Shown here one piece after another: positions 41,976 to 47,489 of a stretch of 47,489 nt of DNA; position 1 is the stretch's first letter; each line of letters starts with the position of its first letter. The notes below the pieces were generated by a model that made no database searches, was not told the origin of the DNA, and was given only the letters and a program-made list of their open reading frames with translations. Position numbers and translations under genes: made by a program. Origin of the DNA: Tychonema litorale BBK16 (GTDB lineage Bacteria > Cyanobacteriota > Cyanobacteriia > Cyanobacteriales > Microcoleaceae); assembly GCF_021648855.1 (NCBI RefSeq), contig NZ_JAKJHX010000023.1, positions 8,855-56,343 on the forward strand, in the 5' to 3' direction.

Positions 41976-42263
41976 ATGGCAAATAACGATTTTAAAGTGC
42001 TTCAAATTATTGAAGCCAAGGGTTGGTATGCCTTTGGGAGTACCAAGCAAAGTCAGCACGTTGAGAGGTGGGTAAGACCTGTGGTGTGTTGGGTTTTAGT
42101 AGAAGATAAAAAAAAGCGGCGTATTGTGACTGCTACCGCCAGCTATCAAATCGAGATTGACGATAAAGAAGTCGAGTTTTTTGCCCACGAGAGCGAAATT
42201 CAAGATATAGAGAGTCTTCCGAAGTCGGTTTCGGTATCAGAATTTCTCAAAACAGAAGATTGA
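41976..42263 (+). CDS. Small hypothetical protein (95 aa)
   Basis: This 95-residue soluble protein has the pattern of a compact beta-rich fold: FKVLQIIEAKGWYAFG, WVRPVVCWVLVEDKKKRR, IVTATASYQIEIDDKEVEF. It has no signal peptide or catalytic motif. The start is ATG 41976, with promoter-like AT-rich DNA upstream. A GC-rich hairpin follows. It is likely a real cyanobacterial gene of unknown function. Confidence 0.65.
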   Translation: MANNDFKVLQIIEAKGWYAFGSTKQSQHVERWVRPVVCWVLVEDKKKRRIVTATASYQIEIDDKEVEFFAHESEIQDIESLPKSVSVSEFLKTED

Positions 42264-42296
42264 GGGAATTACACAAAGACCTTTTCCAAAATAAAG

Positions 42297-42338
42297 AGGG
42301 CGGAAGATTGCCGGCAATGCCAACACGCTTCCGCCCTT
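42297..42338 (+). terminator. Hairpin after the 95-residue protein gene
   Basis: GGGCGGAAG (42298-42306) and CTTCCGCCC (about 42330-42338) pair, with a small GCCGGC palindrome inside the loop. Only TTG follows, so termination would be weak or rely on the large stem. Confidence 0.55.
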
Positions 42339-42649
42339 GCTGAATAACAGGGTATGCATATGTTTTTATATTATGAAGTGAGGTTTTCGTTATTTCAAGA
42401 GGACTATTGCAATTACCCACTTTTAGTTTAATCCTGTATTCGCAAGACTTCTACTATTCTAAACTGCAAATTTAAGATTTGAGATGGGGCATCAGGCATC
42501 GGGTATCGGGCATCGGGTATGGACTCAAATCTCAAATCGGTTGACATCCGGGAAAAACCAAATCAAGGGCAAGCAGAATGCTTACCCCACAAGAGTTTTT
42601 GGAGATGTCCCATCGGCTCTAAAGCTGCAATTACTTCGACGCCTTGAGT
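42339..42649. other. Intergenic region with CATCGGGTAT direct repeats
   Basis: CATCGGGTATCGGG-type units repeat at about 42488-42522. A frame open on the plus strand from 42484 runs antisense through the P450 gene and is not credible as a gene. Otherwise AT-rich with no recognised signal. Confidence 0.45.
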
Positions 42650-44029
42650 TTAAACCCCGCTGGCAACAGGTTCAGGCTTCTGAGAATGGCGCATCCGTCG
42701 CCCCCTCATTACCATCCGCACGCCCCCGGCTGGCCCTAAAGTCACCCCTCGACGCTTCGGTTGCACAGGCTTGCTGTCGGCCAATGCTAGATCAAAATCC
42801 CGTAAAATTTGTGCCAGTACCAGTTTCATCTCCAACTGCGCTAGGGCCATGCCGATGCAGCGACGGCTTCCCCCCCCAAACGGCACATACTCGTAGGGCG
42901 AGAATTGCCTCTCCAAAAACCGTTCTGGTTTAAATTGGAGCGGTTCTGGATACAAATCCTCGCGACGGTGGGTTAAATAAATGGAGCTGACGACAACTGT
43001 ACCCGGTTCAAGTTGATGTCCCATGAGTTCCACAGGCGACTTGACTACTCGCGGAAATGTGAGCATTCCTACCGGATAAATCCGCAGTGTCTCCTGACAA
43101 ACTGCACTCAAATATGGCAAGCGGAAAATCTCCATCGGATCTGGATTTTCCCCCAAGCTGTCTAATTCTTGCAGCAGTTTCTCGCGCACTGAGGGCAAAC
43201 TGTGAATCCAGTAAAATGCCCAGGCTAGGGCTGTAGCTGTGGTTTCGTGGCCGGCAAACAGCAGTGTCAACAACTCATCGCGCAATTCGGCCTCGGTCAT
43301 CGGTTCCCCGTTTTCGTCACGCGCAGCCATCATTAGGCTAAGAATGTCGCTACGGCTGGCTTCTGGTTGTTCTCTGCGTTCTGCTATTTCGGCATAAATT
43401 AATTGGTCAATTTTTCGCTGTCGCTGTTTCATGCGTCCCCAAGGACTCCAGGGCCCCCAATCTTGCTGCATCCAGCGGAAAAATAGCATACTCGATCGCA
43501 ACGGAGAATCAGTCATATCGAAAACTGAAGCAAGTAGGGGTCTGAGTTCTTGGAACCGCGGCCCGTCATCCAAGCCGAACACAGCCTGCAAAATTACCCG
43601 CATGGTGACTTCTTGCATGGCGCTGCGGGCGAAAAAAGGTCGATCGATCGACCATTTACTGGCAACATCTAAAGCAATATCGCAAATTTGCTGGCCGTAG
43701 TTCCGCATCCGTTCCCCATGAAAGGGGGGCATCAATAATTGGCGCTGACGTTTGTGCCTTTCGCCGGAGAGGATAATCATCGATTGTTCTCCCAGCAGCG
43801 GTTTGAGGATGCTGTTCAGGTGGCCGGGAGCCTCAAAAGCGTTGCTGTTGAGCATTTCCTGGACTGCTTGCGGGTGGTTGATCATCACTAATGGTTCAAG
43901 GTTGCCCCATCGAGTTGTGAAAGTGTCGCCGTATTGCTTGGCACATTTATCCATGTATGTCAACGGATCGGAAATCCATTGAATTAGCTGCACGAAGGGC
44001 CAAGTTGTGGGGCCGTTGGGTAGTGTCAT
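42650..44029 (-). CDS. Cytochrome P450, CYP110-like
   Basis: This 459-residue P450 has the I-helix AGHETTATAL, the ExxR motif in ETLRIYP, and the haem-ligand loop FGGGSRRCIGMAL with Cys at about residue 391. The start MTLPNGPTTWPFVQLIQW matches the cyanobacterial CYP110 pattern. Members of that family oxidise fatty acids and related lipids or terpenes; the substrate here is unknown. The frame opens 35 codons earlier (44134), but that stretch contains an upstream terminator hairpin, which supports ATG 44029. No dedicated ferredoxin or terpene synthase is adjacent. Confidence 0.93.
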   Translation of the reverse strand: MTLPNGPTTWPFVQLIQWISDPLTYMDKCAKQYGDTFTTRWGNLEPLVMINHPQAVQEMLNSNAFEAPGHLNSILKPLLGEQSMIILSGERHKRQRQLLMPPFHGERMRNYGQQICDIALDVASKWSIDRPFFARSAMQEVTMRVILQAVFGLDDGPRFQELRPLLASVFDMTDSPLRSSMLFFRWMQQDWGPWSPWGRMKQRQRKIDQLIYAEIAERREQPEASRSDILSLMMAARDENGEPMTEAELRDELLTLLFAGHETTATALAWAFYWIHSLPSVREKLLQELDSLGENPDPMEIFRLPYLSAVCQETLRIYPVGMLTFPRVVKSPVELMGHQLEPGTVVVSSIYLTHRREDLYPEPLQFKPERFLERQFSPYEYVPFGGGSRRCIGMALAQLEMKLVLAQILRDFDLALADSKPVQPKRRGVTLGPAGGVRMVMRGRRMRHSQKPEPVASGV

Positions 44030-44110
44030 GAGAATTACGACAATTAGTAATGTTATTGATATTCGTTTTAGTTGGAAACTCCAACTATAACCAAGTTTAG
44101 CTTGACCAGC

Positions 44111-44151
44111 AAAAACCCCGCTCTCTACCATCAAGGGTAAGAGTCGGGTTT
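44111..44151 (-). terminator. Intrinsic terminator of the lipoprotein gene
   Basis: On the minus strand AAACCCGACTCTTACC and GGTAGAGAGCGGGGTTT form a long stem, followed by TTTT. It separates the lipoprotein gene from the P450 gene and argues against a P450 start at 44134. Confidence 0.8.
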
Positions 44152-44171
44152 CACTTGGAGTTTTAACTAAC

Positions 44172-44777
44172 TTATTCTCGAACAGTGTTCAAAATGTCCT
44201 CTCCAAGCTCTGTAAAGCGAACAGTTTTGATTTGCCAAGGAGCATAACTGGTTAAGGTTTGGCGCAGCCCCCCGAACAAGCCTAACATTTGACAACTGGA
44301 CAGATTTTGCAATTTTTGCCGGTCATTTCCTGATGTACGTAAGTCTACGGTAGCGACTCCAAGATTGCGATCGATCCTGAGTCGATAACCCACTAAACCT
44401 AGACTCGAAAAAACCTGCTGCTTTAAAACTTCATTCACGGCAGATGACATTAACTGATTGTCTAGGCCTGTAACTGTTTCTGGGTTAAGACTTTGACAAT
44501 TATTGTCTACTTTATACATCGTAACTGTGACGGTGTTTTCTGATGCTGCCACACTAGCTAAAGCTGGAGGAACAGGATTAAATGGCTGCACCAGTTGGCT
44601 GGATACGGCCTCAATTTGATGACGTGTCTTCTGTAGCTGTGCGAATTGACTGACTTTAGTTGAGGCTTGGTCTTGATTTTCCGCAGAGGTAGCTCCATCA
44701 GAGCTAGAACAACTGAAGAGACCGATCGCCGTTAGTGCGATCGCTAAATACCCGAACTGTTTATAAATATGGCTCAT
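44172..44777 (-). CDS. Lipoprotein with possible GerMN-like domain
   Basis: This 201-residue protein has a lipoprotein signal: a hydrophobic N-terminus and the lipobox-like GLFSC with Cys23, then a Ser/Asp-rich linker. The mature part has VTVTMYKVDNNC, VNEVLKQQVFSSLG, GVATVDLRTSG and LRQTLTSYAPWQIKTVRF. This order resembles the GerMN (sporulation/germination) fold found in many bacterial lipoproteins of unclear function. The assignment to GerMN is tentative. It is followed by a strong terminator, so it is transcribed separately from the P450. Confidence 0.7.
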   Translation of the reverse strand: MSHIYKQFGYLAIALTAIGLFSCSSSDGATSAENQDQASTKVSQFAQLQKTRHQIEAVSSQLVQPFNPVPPALASVAASENTVTVTMYKVDNNCQSLNPETVTGLDNQLMSSAVNEVLKQQVFSSLGLVGYRLRIDRNLGVATVDLRTSGNDRQKLQNLSSCQMLGLFGGLRQTLTSYAPWQIKTVRFTELGEDILNTVRE

Positions 44778-45256
44778 AATTTTTGATACTCAACAAAACG
44801 TCCGTATATTGAGAATATGTTTGTTGGTAGGAAGCACTTAACCCCTATTTACAGTGAGTTATAAGCATTTTCCGGAATCCCTAAATGCAGAGATGAAAAT
44901 AAATTGATAGTGCTTATTTATAGCATGGTCTTAGGGTGCAATAGAGTGAGGTATTCCGCCCCCTTATGGTCAAAGCTGGGATACCTAAAGGTGACGTTCA
45001 CTACCAAAATTACAAGTGATCTAAAATACTTTTTCAGTGGTGTAATTTGCCGTTGCGACGAGAGAACAATCCGAAGGTTAGAGTTTGTCACGCTCTTGGT
45101 CAAAGCGAAAGCCTAAGTTTGACTCGCAATCACAAAATTGCGACCTGAAAAACATAATTCTGATGCAAGCTAATTTGATTTGAGCTGGGCGTCAAGGAAG
45201 TAAACGCAGTGCTTGGTAATTTTTGTGTCAAGTACCTTCAAAAAAGTGAGACGATC
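44778..45256. other. Divergent gap between lipoprotein gene and first COP23 gene
   Basis: Two antiparallel open frames overlap here (44904-45116 plus, 44918-45103 minus); neither has a motif or ribosome site and each is probably fortuitous. GGTCAAAGC occurs twice, near 44969 and 45099, as a short direct repeat. No clear promoter hexamers. Confidence 0.4.
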
Positions 45257-45823
45257 GTGAAACAGCAATTATTAGCAAAAATTTTGGGCGCAACAGCGAT
45301 CGCCCTAAGTAGTCTGACGGTTTTTTCTCAACCAAGTCACGCCCGGTTTTTACAGGGAGAAAGCAGATTTCTGTGTAGTACCTCTACCGGTGTGCCAGTA
45401 ACTGTGTACCACAACCCTAAAGGTGCGATCGAGCCTTGGATTGAGTGGGCTTCGGATTACTTTTCCGGTTCTGGCTACAATCCGACAACTCGATGTCAAC
45501 TAGTCAGCCAACGCCTCGAAACCTATCGTCGCAATCGGCAGCTAAGATACATTACCGTCGGTGTGATGAATGGTCAAAATGTAATTTGCACTGCTTACCA
45601 AGTTAATGGCGTGTGCCAAAATTTGATTTATACTCTCAGGCGAGGTCAAGACCCGATCGAGTCTCTGTATAACTTGTTGGCTTGGCGCCAAGGACAAGTT
45701 GAGATGCCATTTACCAATGAAAGCGGTACAATTCCTTACATAGATGTCAGGGAAAAGTTAGGAGAAGACACTGACGAGATATCGCCACCCCCTGTTTTTC
45801 CCCAATCGTCCCGGATCCCTTGA
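45257..45823 (+). CDS. Exported COP23-domain protein
   Basis: The start is set at GTG 45257 (MKQQLLAKILGATAIALSS), because the signal peptide starts there; the frame opens 16 codons earlier. The signal peptide ends near SQPSHA. The mature protein is one COP23 domain, a cyanobacterial exported domain with four conserved Cys (FLCST, TRCQL, VICTA, GVCQN) and TVYHNPKGAIEPWIEW, LRYITVGVMNGQ and LIYTLRRGQDP. Function unknown. A close relative forms the C-terminus of the protease 350 bp downstream; the two share the same Cys pattern and a GTIPYIDVRE segment. Confidence 0.88.
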   Translation: MKQQLLAKILGATAIALSSLTVFSQPSHARFLQGESRFLCSTSTGVPVTVYHNPKGAIEPWIEWASDYFSGSGYNPTTRCQLVSQRLETYRRNRQLRYITVGVMNGQNVICTAYQVNGVCQNLIYTLRRGQDPIESLYNLLAWRQGQVEMPFTNESGTIPYIDVREKLGEDTDEISPPPVFPQSSRIP

Positions 45824-45854
45824 GGCTTAGTATAATCAGTATAAAATAGAACTA

Positions 45855-45915
45855 GCAGGGAACCCGCAGCACTGGGTCTGACCCAGTGCTGGTGCCCCGG
45901 TTCCCTGCGGGTTCT
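45855..45915. repeat. Large compound hairpin after the COP23 gene
   Basis: GAACCCGCAG (45860-45869 region) pairs with CTGCGGGTTC. Inside is CACTGGGT-CTG-ACCCAGTG. No T-run follows. It may end the COP23 transcript or be a dispersed element. Confidence 0.65.
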
Positions 45916-45998
45916 GAGGTTCGGGCAAGTATCAAGCAGTTTTGGAGTTTATCTTTTTGAAGATACAGCACTTGTAAGGTATGCAGGTACTAATTCTT

Positions 45999-46028
45999 GT
46001 AGGGACACGGCAAGTGCCGTGTCCCTAC
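45999..46028. repeat. Perfect 14-bp-arm palindrome GTAGGGACACGGC family
   Basis: GTAGGGACACGGCA and TGCCGTGTCCCTAC flank a 2-base centre. This is the most perfect member of the family also seen at 2514, 12070, 12135-12263 and 33812. Confidence 0.85.
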
Positions 46029-46172
46029 GAGGTTGAATGTACCTCATAAACCTGGAATACGCTGTATAAGTGAACCGACAGTGGAATTATTGGATAAAAT
46101 GGTTAAATCTAGTTGTGAAATTTCGATCGGTGCATATTTGCAGTTTGCCTCATCTCATTTAGGAAGTTACTA

Positions 46173-47399
46173 ATGAATGTGTGGAGTTTGCGGTTTAACG
46201 CGCTGACAATCATTTTGACTGGTGTATTGACGGTGACAGCAGTGGTTAGCCAACAATCTGCTACCTTTGCCAAAACAGCCCAAGACATTGCCCAGCTAGC
46301 AATATTCACAACTGTGGAAGTCAACAACACCCTCGGTTTTTCTGGTAGTGGTTCAGGAGTAATTATTGCCAAACAGGGTAACATTTACACTGTTTTGACG
46401 GCTAATCATGTAGTGGCAAGCCTGGCCCAAGAATATAGTATTCGCACTCATTTGGAAAAGACTTATACTGTCATCAGAATACAGAGGCTTCCGAAAAATG
46501 ACCGGGATATAGATTTAGCCTTAATACAATTTCAGAGCCGAGATCCGTATCCAGTAGCACCAATGGGCCAGTCTCAACGTGCCGTTGTTGGTTCTACTAT
46601 TTATGTTTCTGGCTATCCGTTGCCGATCGCATCTGGATCTGAAAGAAAACTGGAGTTTACTGCTGGCATTATATCTTCTCGGCTCGATCGGGCATCATCA
46701 GGTTATGGACTGCGCTATCAAGCCGTGACCAGGCGAGGCATGAGTGGCGGCCCTGTATTTGATGATGATGGTAAAATTGTCGGAATTCACGGTCAAGGCG
46801 ACTCTATTGGCACTGTGACTAGCCAGTGGAATGGTCAGAGTGAGGATATTAAAACAGGATTGAATGCAGCAATCCCGATCGATGCTTTTATGGGATTGCT
46901 ATCACAAAATAAGCGTAACGGCTTTGATATTCTCAGCAATCTTTCGATCAGCCGTGCCTCCACCCAGAGTCAACCGAATCTGGCTTTGGGAGGATTTGTG
47001 TGCGATACCTCTACGGGGGAACCGGTGACTGTGTATCAAAATCCACAAGGATTCAGGGAACCTTGGATTCGGTGGAATTCTAATTTTTTCGCTAGTGCTG
47101 GCTATGATCCTTTGACTCGTTGCCGACAAGTGACTCAGCGCCTGGACAATTATAACCGCAATCAACAGCTAAATTATGTCACTGTCGGTGTGGTAAATAA
47201 CCAGAAAGCAATTTGTACTACTAGCCGCGTTAATGGGCCGTGTGAAGGCTTGATCTATACGCTGCGGCGCGATCAAGATCCGGTTCCTGCACTTAGTAGC
47301 TTCTTTGTTTGGCTGGCGAATCAAAAAGCTAAGCCTTCTCTTTATGAAAGCGGTACTATACCTTATATTGATGTCCGGGAACGGGTGGAACAACCTTAG
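46173..47399 (+). CDS. Exported trypsin-like serine protease fused to a COP23 domain
   Basis: This is a 408-residue protein. A signal peptide (residues 1-34, ending ATFAKT) precedes a trypsin-like peptidase domain with a complete triad: His79 in VLTANHVV, Asp114 in DIDLALIQF and Ser191 in RRGMSGGPVF. The oxyanion-side GYPLPIASGS and GIHGQGDS fit small S1/HhoA-like proteases, but no PDZ domain follows. Residues about 285-400 are a COP23 domain (FVCDTSTGEPVTVYQNP, four Cys, LIYTLRRDQDP, GTIPYIDVRE) like the neighbouring gene. It probably acts in the periplasm or cell wall. The COP23 part may anchor or target it; that is inference. Confidence 0.9.
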   Translation: MNVWSLRFNALTIILTGVLTVTAVVSQQSATFAKTAQDIAQLAIFTTVEVNNTLGFSGSGSGVIIAKQGNIYTVLTANHVVASLAQEYSIRTHLEKTYTVIRIQRLPKNDRDIDLALIQFQSRDPYPVAPMGQSQRAVVGSTIYVSGYPLPIASGSERKLEFTAGIISSRLDRASSGYGLRYQAVTRRGMSGGPVFDDDGKIVGIHGQGDSIGTVTSQWNGQSEDIKTGLNAAIPIDAFMGLLSQNKRNGFDILSNLSISRASTQSQPNLALGGFVCDTSTGEPVTVYQNPQGFREPWIRWNSNFFASAGYDPLTRCRQVTQRLDNYNRNQQLNYVTVGVVNNQKAICTTSRVNGPCEGLIYTLRRDQDPVPALSSFFVWLANQKAKPSLYESGTIPYIDVRERVEQP

Positions 47400-47436
47400 A
47401 TTTTAGATTTGAGATTTTAGATTGATGAGTAATTGT

Positions 47437-47489
47437 TGACATACTCCCCGACAAACAGGCGCGGGGATTCTAATTCATGGTTCACAGAA
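47437..47489 (-). mobile_element. Orphan IS200/IS605-type right-end-like sequence, copy 2 (at window edge)
   Basis: On the minus strand this reads as copy 1 (29421-29473), 50 of 53 identical, with the CCCCG/CGGGG hairpin. By orientation the element body would extend to the right, outside the window, so a tnpB gene may lie just beyond the edge. Confidence 0.62.

Noticed and set aside
42484..42933. Rightward 149-codon frame
   Set aside because: It begins in a direct-repeat stretch and runs antisense to the conserved 3' half of the P450 gene.
44030..44134. Upstream extension of the P450 (hydrophobic leader)
   Set aside because: The stretch contains the upstream gene's terminator hairpin, and the CYP110-like start MTLPNGP is at 44029.
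44904..45116. Antiparallel small frames in the lipoprotein-COP23 gap
   Set aside because: They overlap on opposite strands with no recognisable domain or start signals; chance frames in intergenic DNA are more likely.
1..47489. tRNA, rRNA, tmRNA, RNase P RNA and SRP RNA genes
   Set aside because: I looked for their conserved motifs on both strands and saw none convincing; a covariance-model search would settle it.

Overview
The window is cyanobacterial chromosome. It carries a RuBisCO operon in the order rbcL-rbcX-rbcS, magnesium chelatase ChlI, the bilin reductase PcyA, a trigger factor-ClpP-ClpX cluster, a CHAT protease, COP23-domain proteins and many GCGATCGC (HIP1) octamers. The dispersed palindromes, heptamer microsatellites and large signalling proteins resemble filamentous Oscillatoriales such as Microcoleus, Oscillatoria or Phormidium. 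That taxonomic call is inference; no rRNA or tRNA gene was found to anchor it.

Layout. 1-987: the start of a leftward gene for a PPC-like domain followed by a Thr-rich repeat tail, cut by the window edge. 1.3-3.2 kb: chlI and ruvC. 3.2-9.8 kb: a leftward block with a Uma2-family protein and then three co-directional genes: a 1316-residue polytopic CHAT protease, a small helical acidic protein and a protein with a C-terminal membrane hairpin. This block is the best candidate for an uncharacterised system. 10.0-12.0 kb: three rightward accessory genes, one with a replication-protein-like N-terminus. 12.0-12.3 kb: a palindromic repeat array. 12.3-14.7 kb: rbcLXS, leftward, with a clear terminator. 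15.2-18.6 kb: a zinc-ribbon Ser/Thr kinase with a membrane tail, two small exported proteins and a retropepsin-like protein. 18.6-24.8 kb: panB, tatA, pcyA, an anchored protein, dnaX and a GNAT acetyltransferase. 24.8-28.5 kb: tig-clpP-clpX. 28.5-29.5 kb: a long gene-free stretch with structured RNA signals. 29.5-33.7 kb: asd, dapA and the RNase J gene. 33.9-39.3 kb: one giant hybrid kinase. 39.4-41.8 kb: thrC flanked by two MoaD/ThiS-like carriers. 42.6-44.8 kb: a CYP110-like P450 and a lipoprotein. 45.2-47.4 kb: two COP23 proteins, one fused to a trypsin-like protease.

Functional links. asd and dapA are consecutive steps toward lysine, and asd also feeds the threonine branch that ends in thrC. 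Trigger factor, ClpP and ClpX are a folding and proteolysis set. RbcX assembles the RbcL that lies beside it.

The most notable sequence-level observations are five. (i) The CHAT three-gene block. (ii) A 33-bp dispersed element inserted in frame into both chlI and the Uma2 gene. (iii) Another palindromic repeat carried in frame in dnaX. (iv) Two 53-bp inverted copies of what looks like the right end of an IS200/IS605 (TnpB-type) element, one just ahead of the asd ribosome binding site and one at the window's right edge, with no tnpB inside the window. (v) A structured region ending in an intrinsic terminator upstream of tig that no gene explains.
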